Shown here: one piece after another, positions 10,708 to 18,245 of the stretch
How the letters are laid out: each line of letters begins with the position of its first letter
Position numbering within the stretch: the stretch's first letter is position 1
DNA from: Siphonodentalium dalli
Taxonomy: Eukaryota; Mollusca; Scaphopoda; Gadilida; Siphonodentaliidae
Assembly (NCBI GenBank): GCA_032622095.1
Contig: CP136061.1
Location: 16,926,440-16,990,439, forward strand
Length of the DNA stretch: 64,000 nucleotides
Direction: 5' to 3'
Translations under genes and position numbers: made by a program
Notes under the pieces: generated by a model
The model's input: the letters and a program-made list of their open reading frames with translations, nothing else
The model's database searches: none
What the model was told of the DNA's origin: nothing

Positions 10708-12372
10708 CTATTCACAGTCACTTTCGTCCGAATTGTCATCACTTTCGTCAGATGTGTCATTTGTTTCGTCCATGAACTTTTCTAGCAATGGTCTGTACTT
10801 TAATATTGACATTTTCACTGCATCACGATCTTCAAAACCATTCTTCATATATTTCTCCACTTTATCCATGACACTGTTGTGCAGCGTACCATTGCGCAGC
10901 CACATATTCTTTATTATTGTCCAAGCATAAACATTCATAAATAGCCTCATGCCTTCAGTTTTAAGATCTGTACTTTTAAGGTCCTTGTCAGCTTGTACTT
11001 TTGCCTCTTTTTCTGTCGAGCCATTTTCCATATACGTTTCCACGTTATCACTCCATGCTTCTTGTGCTTTATCTCTACTCTCATCACACAAACTTTTGAA
11101 GTATTCATCTTCATTCGATTTAATTTTCTTATTCTGACTATCATCCGTGTCCTCAGTTAATTTTCGTTTTAACTTATTTTCTTGACACCAGTTTTTTACG
11201 TGTCTCTGGACATCATGCTGATCTTCGAACAAAAGCCCACAGTCATTGCAAGGGTACGACATGTCTTCTCGAATGCCTATGTTTTTATGGTTTTCTTTAT
11301 TAATTTCATTGATCTCACCAGGTGTCCTTATGTCCTTAGTATAGCCATTATGTTGACCCTGGGGCACACTATAATTATATGTCATGCACTCCCGTTGACC
11401 AGGGAGATCTCTGTCATCATATTTCATCTCATTCCGTTGATCCGGGCTATTGTTGTCATCACATTTCACCACATTCTGTTCATCTGGGTGCTCGCTGTCC
11501 TTATGGAGATTATATTTCATGCCATTCCATTCACCCATATGTTGGTTCGTGTCCTCTTTTAGCACATTCTGTCGCAGCCGTAATGTGTCCGGGGTTGCGG
11601 CTTTTAAATCCACCAGTAGGTAACCGTACGGTTCACTCGTCGCTTCCGAAAACTCTCGCATCATACGTTGAGGGCATTCAGGATACATCTGTCTTGATAA
11701 TGTTGAAATTAAACCCTTGTCAATTGGATTATTAAACAATACCAAATATTGACAATTTCGTCGTTGCGTCGGATCCTTGTTGTAGTAGAAATTCTGGTTC
11801 AAACTTATCAAAGATAAGTTCAAATGGTGACTTCCTTCGGAATGTAAATCATTAACTCTCTGGTCTTTTGATGAAGTTTGCATCAAGTCATCGAGTACAA
11901 CTAGATTTTTATACTGGGGGTTGATAAGAGAATCCAAGTTTGCTGGTATTCCCCGTATAAAGTTGACCTGAGGGGTGACGGTATACTTTATGTCATCATA
12001 TAGGGGCTGCCAATATTTATAAAACCATATTATTCTGTCAGGTGCGGGTGATATTTTTGAGGCAGACTTTTGTAGCAAGGTTTTCACGAAGTACGTCTTC
12101 CCACTAGATGTCGGTCCACTTACACATGCCGTGAATGGATGCTTGAAAATAAAATCTTCTTGGACATTGGCCATTGAATCATCAAAGCAGGATGTTATGT
12201 CGCTTTGTTGCTGTTTCCCCCTGCTGGTGTTGTAGTATCTGGTGTTGCTGTAATGGCGGTTGTTGTGGCTGATGATGCTGCTGCCTGTTGCTGCTGCTGC
12301 TGTTTGTTGCTGCTGCTTGGTGGTGCTGCTGTGGGTGTCGGTTAACAAACTCAGTGTGCTTAGATTGTACAT
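10708..12372 (-). CDS. packaging-type P-loop ATPase, left copy
   Basis: A 554-residue protein with Walker A GPTSSGKT (86-93), Walker B LVVLDDL (157-163) and a following SLISLNQN strand (187-194). A conserved tail reads SRQMYPECP ... PYGYLLVDLKAATPDTLRLR (226-266). This layout is that of A32/FtsK-HerA-like DNA-packaging ATPases found in virus-derived elements of invertebrates; a capsid-filling or DNA-translocating motor role is inferred only. The rest has about four degenerate 20-residue repeats (280-345), a C2HC finger C375-C378-H391-C396, and two helical repeats (ETYMENG and EKYMKNG) before an acidic tail. The first 66 residues are the alternative frame of a Gln-rich coding stretch, so translation may really start at Met67 or in the overlapping finger frame. 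Identical in all 554 residues to the right copy. Confidence 0.75.
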   Translation of the reverse strand: MYNLSTLSLLTDTHSSTTKQQQQTAAAATGSSIISHNNRHYSNTRYYNTSRGKQQQSDITSCFDDSMANVQEDFIFKHPFTACVSGPTSSGKTYFVKTLLQKSASKISPAPDRIIWFYKYWQPLYDDIKYTVTPQVNFIRGIPANLDSLINPQYKNLVVLDDLMQTSSKDQRVNDLHSEGSHHLNLSLISLNQNFYYNKDPTQRRNCQYLVLFNNPIDKGLISTLSRQMYPECPQRMMREFSEATSEPYGYLLVDLKAATPDTLRLRQNVLKEDTNQHMGEWNGMKYNLHKDSEHPDEQNVVKCDDNNSPDQRNEMKYDDRDLPGQRECMTYNYSVPQGQHNGYTKDIRTPGEINEINKENHKNIGIREDMSYPCNDCGLLFEDQHDVQRHVKNWCQENKLKRKLTEDTDDSQNKKIKSNEDEYFKSLCDESRDKAQEAWSDNVETYMENGSTEKEAKVQADKDLKSTDLKTEGMRLFMNVYAWTIIKNMWLRNGTLHNSVMDKVEKYMKNGFEDRDAVKMSILKYRPLLEKFMDETNDTSDESDDNSDESDCE

Positions 12373-12433
12373 GTCTTATCAAATCATGGTTCCGCACATA
12401 CTCACTAGAGCAAATTGAACACTGGTGCTTCAT
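12182..12433 (-). CDS. overlapping C2H2-finger frame at the ATPase 5' end, left copy
   Basis: An 83-residue frame starting 61 bases upstream of the 554-aa ORF has a proper C2H2 finger, CSICSSEYVRNHDLIRHVQSKH (residues 5-26), then a Gln/His-rich tail. Because the finger has codon-level sense and the overlapping start of the ATPase ORF is low-complexity Gln/Ala/Ser, the finger probably was, or is, the real N-terminus of the ATPase, with a frame change in the CAG/CAA-rich stretch. Both arms share this state, so it predates the arm duplication. Confidence 0.5.
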   Translation of the reverse strand: MKHQCSICSSEYVRNHDLIRHVQSKHTEFVNRHPQQHHQAAATNSSSSNRQQHHQPQQPPLQQHQILQHQQGETATKRHNILL

Positions 12434-12472
12434 TTATACTTGACTAAAATATCTCGGGGGTATATGGCTTTC

Positions 12473-12479
12473 CTTTATA
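12473..12479 (-). promoter_or_regulatory. TATA box before the ATPase transcript, left copy
   Basis: CTTTATA on the plus strand (TATAAAG on the minus strand) lies about 40 bases upstream of the finger-frame ATG. The mirror copy is at 13,934-13,940. Confidence 0.5.
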
Positions 12480-12589
12480 CAAATGTTCCTTATAACCTCA
12501 AATCTGTCCTGTATTAACGGCGGCGGCGTTTGCCGACGGCGTTTTTTCCACCGGCCTTTCAATAGCCTTCGAAAAATTAGGTAAATTAC

Positions 12590-12811
12590 TCATTTTAGTT
12601 CAGTGAATATGTCGTTTGGAGTTTTCTTTTTAACTTTTCCAATGTTTGTCTTCTTCGCTCTTCCTCCTTTTATCTCTTTAACTTTTATCTTCTTAGATCC
12701 GGGTTTCCTTATAAGTTTTTCAGGTTTCACTTCAGTCTCGGGTAGGTACTTCGAGTCATCGTAGGGTACATATTTTTTAAGATCAAAGTCATAATAGTGC
12801 GGAGTCCCCAT
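12590..12811 (-). CDS. 73-aa lysine-rich protein, left copy
   Basis: Identical in sequence to the right copy. N-terminal MGTPHYYDFDLKKYVPYDD is Tyr/Asp-rich. The middle and C-terminus are very basic (KKIKVKEIKGGRAKKTNIGKV). No family recognised. The charge, small size and position directly upstream of a packaging ATPase would fit a DNA-binding or virion core protein, but that is inference. A TATATAAAA box lies about 40 bases before the ATG. Confidence 0.6.
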   Translation of the reverse strand: MGTPHYYDFDLKKYVPYDDSKYLPETEVKPEKLIRKPGSKKIKVKEIKGGRAKKTNIGKVKKKTPNDIFTELK

Positions 12812-12928
12812 TCCGGCTAAAGTTCAAAGTGTACTCTGAAGTAGTAATTTTTATATACGCCAAAATACCATCCAAGACGTATACCCTTATAAACTGCGGG
12901 TCAGTCCTAGTAACGCGCACGTCAACGC

Positions 12929-12931
12929 CGC

Positions 12932-12971
<40 letters not shown>

Positions 12972-12972
12972 T
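12929..12972. repeat. GCC/GGC self-complementary end of the left cassette
   Basis: CGCCGCCGCCGGCGGC followed by a long GGC run forms a strong GC hairpin. It marks the inner cassette end and also the break in arm symmetry: the right arm has GCATACGCC interruptions here (about 13,413-13,485). Poly-Ala and poly-Arg ORFs across it are artefacts. Confidence 0.75.
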
Positions 12973-13003
12973 GGTCGCCTCGCATATATAAGAGAATGCA
13001 TTG
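12973..13003. repeat. right half of the interrupted 67-bp hairpin
   Basis: GGTCGCCTCGCATATATAAG...CATTG completes the hairpin begun at 10,443-10,474, including the diagnostic G of the GGCGACC arm. After CATTG the sequence turns unique (CAATTATG) instead of the usual GCCTAACAATTTT. Confidence 0.8.
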
Positions 13004-13410
13004 CAATTATGAGTGATTTCCAATTGCAACACCCCCTCCTTCAACCAGACCAAACTCCGATACCAAATACCATATTTGCACCTCCTCCCTTAGGTTGGAA
13101 AGTTGGTACCTCAAACGTTCGAACAGTTTGAAATGTCTAATCTAAATTTCCAACAGACGGATGGACATCATTTCAGACTATTATTGGTCTAAAAACTACA
13201 AATTTCACACTAATAACATGTTGGAAAATCAGACAATGAAACAAGTTCAACCTACATGTGGTGTAAAATTCCAACTAATGTGTCGGGCATGACATTTTCA
13301 ACTTATTGCTATCAAAGTTGAGGGTGGGGGCAGACATCCCAGCCCCCTGTCGCCACGTCCCTGTCGTCCTTGTATATAATGCAGGAAGATCGAACATGTG
13401 AACAACAGAC
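13004..13410. other. single-copy spacer at the palindrome centre
   Basis: About 0.4 kb without inverted counterpart. A TATA-like TGTATATAATGC at about 13,372 precedes the right GC-rich array. Short inverted words occur (TTCCAACA...TGTTGGAAA). No gene seen. Confidence 0.6.
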
Positions 13411-13554
13411 GCCGCGGCATACGCCGCCGCCGCATACGCCGCCGCCGCATACGCCGCCGCCGCCGCCGCCGCCGCCGGCGGCGGCGTTGACGTGCGCGTT
13501 ACTAGGACTGACCCGCAGTTTATAAGGGTATACGTCTTGGATGGTATTTTGGCG

Positions 13555-13564
13555 TATATAAAAA
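13555..13564 (+). promoter_or_regulatory. TATA box for the 73-aa gene, right copy
   Basis: TATATAAAAA starts 46 bases before the ATG at 13,601, giving a very short 5' leader. The same spacing is found in the left arm. Confidence 0.55.
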
Positions 13565-13600
13565 TTACTACTTCAGAGTACACTTTGAACTTTAGCCGGA

Positions 13601-13822
13601 ATGGGGACTCCGCACTATTATGACTTTGATCTTAAAAAATATGTACCCTACGATGACTCGAAGTACCTACCCGAGACTGAAGTGAAACCTGAAAAACTTA
13701 TAAGGAAACCCGGATCTAAGAAGATAAAAGTTAAAGAGATAAAAGGAGGAAGAGCGAAGAAGACAAACATTGGAAAAGTTAAAAAGAAAACTCCAAACGA
13801 CATATTCACTGAACTAAAATGA
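13601..13822 (+). CDS. 73-aa lysine-rich protein, right copy
   Basis: Same protein as at 12,590-12,811. About one third of residues are Lys or Arg, mostly after residue 26. No transmembrane segment, no signal peptide, no cysteines. It is followed after 157 bases by the finger-frame/ATPase unit with its own TATA box, so the two genes are probably transcribed separately in the same direction. Confidence 0.6.
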   Translation: MGTPHYYDFDLKKYVPYDDSKYLPETEVKPEKLIRKPGSKKIKVKEIKGGRAKKTNIGKVKKKTPNDIFTELK

Positions 13823-13933
13823 GTAATTTACCTAATTTTTCGAAGGCTATTGAAAGGCCGGTGGAAAAAAACGCCGTCGGCAAACGCCGCCGCCGTTAAT
13901 ACAGGACAGATTTGAGGTTATAAGGAACATTTG

Positions 13934-13940
13934 TATAAAG
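13934..13940 (+). promoter_or_regulatory. TATA box for the ATPase transcript, right copy
   Basis: TATAAAG lies 40-46 bases upstream of the finger-frame ATG at 13,980 and about 100 bases upstream of the 554-aa ORF start. The spacing favours the 13,980 start as the first translated ATG. Confidence 0.5.
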
Positions 13941-13979
13941 GAAAGCCATATACCCCCGAGATATTTTAGTCAAGTATAA

Positions 13980-14231
13980 ATGAAGCACCAGTGTTCAATT
14001 TGCTCTAGTGAGTATGTGCGGAACCATGATTTGATAAGACATGTACAATCTAAGCACACTGAGTTTGTTAACCGACACCCACAGCAGCACCACCAAGCAG
14101 CAGCAACAAACAGCAGCAGCAGCAACAGGCAGCAGCATCATCAGCCACAACAACCGCCATTACAGCAACACCAGATACTACAACACCAGCAGGGGGAAAC
14201 AGCAACAAAGCGACATAACATCCTGCTTTGA
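13980..14231 (+). CDS. overlapping C2H2-finger frame at the ATPase 5' end, right copy
   Basis: Identical to the left copy. Frame 13,980 and frame 14,041 differ by one position. The finger frame stops shortly before the Met67 codon (14,239) of the ATPase frame, so a finger-ATPase fusion would need a shift within the CAG/CAA stretch (about 14,080-14,215). Two separate proteins are the alternative. Confidence 0.5.
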   Translation: MKHQCSICSSEYVRNHDLIRHVQSKHTEFVNRHPQQHHQAAATNSSSSNRQQHHQPQQPPLQQHQILQHQQGETATKRHNILL

Positions 14232-15705
14232 TGATTCAATGGCCAATGTCCAAGAAGATTTTATTTTCAAGCATCCATTCACGGCATGTGTAAGTGGACC
14301 GACATCTAGTGGGAAGACGTACTTCGTGAAAACCTTGCTACAAAAGTCTGCCTCAAAAATATCACCCGCACCTGACAGAATAATATGGTTTTATAAATAT
14401 TGGCAGCCCCTATATGATGACATAAAGTATACCGTCACCCCTCAGGTCAACTTTATACGGGGAATACCAGCAAACTTGGATTCTCTTATCAACCCCCAGT
14501 ATAAAAATCTAGTTGTACTCGATGACTTGATGCAAACTTCATCAAAAGACCAGAGAGTTAATGATTTACATTCCGAAGGAAGTCACCATTTGAACTTATC
14601 TTTGATAAGTTTGAACCAGAATTTCTACTACAACAAGGATCCGACGCAACGACGAAATTGTCAATATTTGGTATTGTTTAATAATCCAATTGACAAGGGT
14701 TTAATTTCAACATTATCAAGACAGATGTATCCTGAATGCCCTCAACGTATGATGCGAGAGTTTTCGGAAGCGACGAGTGAACCGTACGGTTACCTACTGG
14801 TGGATTTAAAAGCCGCAACCCCGGACACATTACGGCTGCGACAGAATGTGCTAAAAGAGGACACGAACCAACATATGGGTGAATGGAATGGCATGAAATA
14901 TAATCTCCATAAGGACAGCGAGCACCCAGATGAACAGAATGTGGTGAAATGTGATGACAACAATAGCCCGGATCAACGGAATGAGATGAAATATGATGAC
15001 AGAGATCTCCCTGGTCAACGGGAGTGCATGACATATAATTATAGTGTGCCCCAGGGTCAACATAATGGCTATACTAAGGACATAAGGACACCTGGTGAGA
15101 TCAATGAAATTAATAAAGAAAACCATAAAAACATAGGCATTCGAGAAGACATGTCGTACCCTTGCAATGACTGTGGGCTTTTGTTCGAAGATCAGCATGA
15201 TGTCCAGAGACACGTAAAAAACTGGTGTCAAGAAAATAAGTTAAAACGAAAATTAACTGAGGACACGGATGATAGTCAGAATAAGAAAATTAAATCGAAT
15301 GAAGATGAATACTTCAAAAGTTTGTGTGATGAGAGTAGAGATAAAGCACAAGAAGCATGGAGTGATAACGTGGAAACGTATATGGAAAATGGCTCGACAG
15401 AAAAAGAGGCAAAAGTACAAGCTGACAAGGACCTTAAAAGTACAGATCTTAAAACTGAAGGCATGAGGCTATTTATGAATGTTTATGCTTGGACAATAAT
15501 AAAGAATATGTGGCTGCGCAATGGTACGCTGCACAACAGTGTCATGGATAAAGTGGAGAAATATATGAAGAATGGTTTTGAAGATCGTGATGCAGTGAAA
15601 ATGTCAATATTAAAGTACAGACCATTGCTAGAAAAGTTCATGGACGAAACAAATGACACATCTGACGAAAGTGATGACAATTCGGACGAAAGTGACTGTG
15701 AATAG
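14041..15705 (+). CDS. packaging-type P-loop ATPase, right copy
   Basis: Sequence and features as for the left copy: Walker A at 86-93, Walker B Asp161-Asp162, C2HC finger at 375-396, acidic C-terminus. The core motor (67-275) is the only part with family-like conservation. The 280-554 extension seems specific to this element. Perfect identity between the arms means recent duplication, gene conversion or an assembly palindrome. Both genes of the cassette point outward, away from the central spacer. Confidence 0.75.
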   Translation: MYNLSTLSLLTDTHSSTTKQQQQTAAAATGSSIISHNNRHYSNTRYYNTSRGKQQQSDITSCFDDSMANVQEDFIFKHPFTACVSGPTSSGKTYFVKTLLQKSASKISPAPDRIIWFYKYWQPLYDDIKYTVTPQVNFIRGIPANLDSLINPQYKNLVVLDDLMQTSSKDQRVNDLHSEGSHHLNLSLISLNQNFYYNKDPTQRRNCQYLVLFNNPIDKGLISTLSRQMYPECPQRMMREFSEATSEPYGYLLVDLKAATPDTLRLRQNVLKEDTNQHMGEWNGMKYNLHKDSEHPDEQNVVKCDDNNSPDQRNEMKYDDRDLPGQRECMTYNYSVPQGQHNGYTKDIRTPGEINEINKENHKNIGIREDMSYPCNDCGLLFEDQHDVQRHVKNWCQENKLKRKLTEDTDDSQNKKIKSNEDEYFKSLCDESRDKAQEAWSDNVETYMENGSTEKEAKVQADKDLKSTDLKTEGMRLFMNVYAWTIIKNMWLRNGTLHNSVMDKVEKYMKNGFEDRDAVKMSILKYRPLLEKFMDETNDTSDESDDNSDESDCE

Positions 15706-15712
15706 TTAATAT

Positions 15713-15718
15713 AATAAA
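15713..15718 (+). terminator. poly(A) signal for the right ATPase ORF
   Basis: AATAAA 8 bases after the stop codon, mirror of the left-arm signal. Confidence 0.6.
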
Positions 15719-15938
15719 TTGTACTATGTACTACTTGTCATGTTATTTTTCTCTTTTTTCCCTCGCTCACTTGCTTTTTTCAGTGGCGCTCACCACCGTA
15801 CCCCCATAGCTTTCCGATGAATGGAAACAAGCCATATTTTTGACTAAATCCTGAACCGCCGGCGGCAGCGCCGCCGCCATTTTCTTTGCATGCCATAGGA
15901 TTATGTAGTTGCCGCCGCCGCCGCCGGCGGCGGTGGCT

Positions 15939-16022
15939 GGTCGACTCGCATATATAAGAGAATGCATTGGCACAGGATAAAAAAAATCCCGACTTCCGAC
16001 TGGATTTGATATAGCGGGTCAC
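15939..16022. repeat. hairpin half and GTGACCC terminal block, right arm
   Basis: GGTCGACTCGCATATATAAG...CATTGG (15,939-15,970), then CACAGGATA and the inverted GTGACCC end (GGGTCAC at 16,016-16,022). Exact mirror of 10,391-10,474. The immediately flanking tetramers are AAAT on the left and ATTT on the right, inverted rather than direct, as expected when the outer palindrome continues past this block. Confidence 0.8.
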
Positions 16023-16042
16023 ATTTATGACTAAATCCTGAA

Positions 16043-16296
16043 TTTTGTTTAATTTTTAAAGTTTTTTGAAATTTGTGAAATTTGTGAAATTTGTGAAATT
16101 TGTGAAGTTTTTGAATTTTTTGAATTTTTTTGAAGTTTTTGAAGTTTTTCGAAATTTTTGAAGTTTTTTAAGTTTTTGAAATTTTTGAACTTTTTGAACT
16201 TTTTGAAATTTTTGAAGTTTTTGAACTTTTTGAAATTTTTGAACTTTTTGAACTTTTTGAACTTTTTGAACTTTTTGAACTTTTCAATGCGAGTGT
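16043..16296. repeat. 9-bp microsatellite, right arm
   Basis: Mirror of the left-arm TTCAAAAAG array. It is one 9-bp unit shorter and has an AAGTTTTTTAAG variant not seen on the left, which shows that the arms are not literally the same read. Confidence 0.8.
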
Positions 16297-16634
16297 CACT
16301 TTAACATTATCCCACAGTGTGCGCCATGCGTTACTTTAACATTCATCCATAGTGAGTGTCACTTTAATAATGATCCCCAGTGAGAGCCTAGTGTCCCTTT
16401 AAAATTAAAGACTGAAGCTACCCCACCGAGATCATCACGTGATATACATGTAGATAATATACCATTCATATGGAGAAATCTGGATATAACCAGCGGGTCA
16501 TGTCCGGACATGTCAAACCGGTACAAATAGACCGACGCGTGGGCGGAGAATATAGGTCAAACACCATGTACTGCATATAGGTCGGATAGAGTTATCGTTC
16601 CTGATCTGGGGGCCAAACAGGGTGGGTATCATCA

Positions 16635-17215
16635 GAGATGGCCATAAAAAATAAACTCAGAACATATAGATTGTTTAAAACTGATTATGTCTTAGAGACT
16701 TACTTAATAAACACAACATCTTTAAAAGATAGGATCAGTTTTACAAAACTCCGTGTTAGTGATCACAAACTCGCTATTGAAGAAGGTAAACATCATCAGC
16801 CTATAACTAAGGAGGGGAAGAGACTGTGCCTTAAATGCAGGACCGGTTCTGACATAGAAAATGAGTATCATTTCATTATGGAATGTCCACACTATTGCGA
16901 TCTCAGAGATGAACTTTTCCAAATTGTTGGTAGATATCACAGTAATTTTACAAGTATGTCAAACGATCAGAAATTTAATCTTGTAATGAAAAATGATAAC
17001 CCTGAAATAAGCAGCAAAATCAGCAACGTGGTCCGGCGCTTCTTTGATAAGCGCTCTGAATGAATATTATGCTTGCCATCACACAATAAAATACATATAT
17101 AGATAGACATAATTAATTATGCCATGTTCACATGTAATTGTTTATTAATTGTTTATTGTTTTATTATGAATTGTATTGTTAGCATACTGCCTTTATTGGT
17201 GTTTATGCAAATAAA
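16635..17215 (+). pseudogene. LINE ORF2 C-terminus and 3' end, right of the palindrome
   Basis: The ORF from 16,638 to 17,063 (141 codons) has features of a LINE ORF2 end: KNKLRTYRLFKTDYVLETYL, KLRVSDHKLAIEEGKH, and a zinc-binding block LCLKCRTGSDIENEYHFIMECPHYCDLRDELF. It is followed by an AT-rich 3' UTR ending in AATAAATCGTATCGTA, a typical LINE tail. The first six bases are the right GAGATG duplication. The upstream part lies at 9,690-9,763, before the palindrome. Confidence 0.75.
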
Positions 17216-17221
17216 TCGTAT

Positions 17222-17646
17222 CGTAGAGAGTGTGCGATAAGCAAAACACTCAAAACCGTGGCGATAATTTTTGGGAAAGCGATTCTCGGTGACCCATTCA
17301 ATATAGAAATCTTGACTGGCGAGGATGAGCGAACGCCTGTCAAACTCTTTCAGTATAGGACAAGGAACTCAACAAGGAGAAGTCTTCACTATTCTGCTAC
17401 CTCGTGTATATCGACGAGCTTCTAAGATCGCTAATGACCACTCGGATGTGACTATCAATAAACCTGCCAGTCTCTTGACATCAGTATAGAGTCTTATCGA
17501 TACTTTAACAGAGAAGCGAAAGCAGCTTATTAACTATACCTATTCATTAATTTCTAATCTAATTCAGCATCCGCTTGGTCCCCAAATAAATAAAAGGCAT
17601 GCATATGCCCTTCACTATCAGTAGGAAAGTGCGAGATATGTTTTAT
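17222..17646 (+). pseudogene. rearranged LINE fragment
   Basis: Begins with the same 0.2-kb RT piece as 9,207-9,420 and continues to the insertion point of a TTAA element. No open frame remains over the length. Confidence 0.55.
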
Positions 17647-17650
17647 TTAA

Positions 17651-18241
17651 AGGGGTACTGTACCCAAGATGTTGTTGTTGGTTTCTATAATCCCCGAGTC
17701 GGAGAATAAGGTAACAACTTTTCCATTCTTTGAAAGTCTGCTGAGTACGAAGTAGTGTTACGGATAGCAAATTTACCGGAATGCAAAAATACAAATTGTC
17801 GTTGTCGAGTAATTTTTGTACAGTTTTCAACCAAATGAATCAAAAAAAATTATAGTATAAGCATAGTAGTCCCATATACTCATTTAAGTTATTGTATCGT
17901 CACTAGTCAATGAGTGGCTTGAGTTTTCTCCCCGTATAATCATAATGTTTCAAACGATCGTGTGTGCAATGGGTTTACTAATCCAGTATCCCTCAATTAT
18001 AATTTGATTACGTTTTGTACACGGAAATTCGTATTTTAAATTACGCCATGTTATGGCTCCAACCATAAATTCAATTTATATTAAATTATTAACTTTTAAA
18101 TTATTAAATTTTAAGATAGCCTATTAACCTGAGCGTTTACAGAATACATCTTCGACTCAAATTACTTATGTTTCTATATAGTATCGATAATAGATCGTTG
18201 TTGTCACCGGAAATTTATTGAAAATGGCGTACAGTACCCCT
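17651..18241. mobile_element. 591-bp TTAA-flanked MITE (AGGGGTACTGTACCC ends)
   Basis: Ends AGGGGTACTGTACCC and GGCGTACAGTACCCCT, directly flanked by TTAA (17,647-17,650 and 18,242-18,245). Non-coding. It interrupts LINE-derived sequence. TTAA duplication suggests piggyBac-type mobilisation. Confidence 0.75.
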
Positions 18242-18245
18242 TTAA

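Larger units (their letters stand above)
10475..12972 (-). mobile_element. 2.5-kb ATPase cassette, left copy, inserted at the hairpin axis
   Basis: The cassette starts AGCCACCGCCGCC and ends GGCGGCGGCGGCT, short GC-rich inverted ends that are themselves self-complementary (GCCGCCGGCGGC). It is flanked by GTCGACC on the left and GGTCGCC on the right, the two halves of the 67-bp hairpin, whose other half continues at 12,973-13,003. It carries a 73-aa basic ORF, then an ATPase ORF, both on the minus strand. A second GC-rich hairpin lies at about 10,531-10,558. A stretch at about 10,557-10,605 (TCAGGATTTAGTC, ATATGGCTTGTTTCC) is shared with the CAGTAAT hairpin family at 39.1 and 62.4 kb. Confidence 0.7.
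13411..15938 (+). mobile_element. ATPase cassette, right copy (inverted)
   Basis: Mirror image of 10,475-12,972: inner GC-rich array, 73-aa ORF, ATPase ORF, poly(A) signal, GC-rich outer end CCGCCGGCGGCGGTGGCT. Unlike the left copy, its inner end is not bordered by a hairpin half, so the two copies are not independent insertions. The right copy looks like an inverted duplicate that broke in the GC array. Confidence 0.7.
9770..16634. mobile_element. 6.87-kb palindromic composite element with two ATPase cassettes
   Basis: Ends TGATGATACCCACC and GGTGGGTATCATCA are exact inverted copies, TG...CA in form, flanked by the 6-bp direct repeat GAGATG. The inverted arms run almost to the centre (near 13,206) around a single-copy spacer of about 0.4 kb. 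Order in each arm from outside: 0.6-kb outer region with a 9-bp microsatellite, a GTGACCC terminal block, half of a hairpin, then a 2.5-kb cassette with GC-rich ends. The encoded proteins in the arms are identical. Arms differ by one 9-bp repeat unit, a one-base indel between the two cassette genes and at least one substitution. TG/CA ends plus a 6-bp duplication are as expected from a retroviral-type integrase (Polintons make 6-bp duplications), but no integrase, DNA polymerase, protease or capsid gene is present. Confidence 0.8.

Noticed and set aside
12789-13583. Poly-Ala, poly-Arg and poly-Gly ORFs in the centre of the palindrome
   Set aside because: Products of the GCC/GGC arrays, not conserved as proteins.
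9770-16634. A complete Polinton, adintovirus or parvovirus genome
   Set aside because: No integrase, polymerase, protease, capsid or Rep gene can be found in 6.9 kb, and the ends are TG...CA rather than the AG...CT usual for Polintons.
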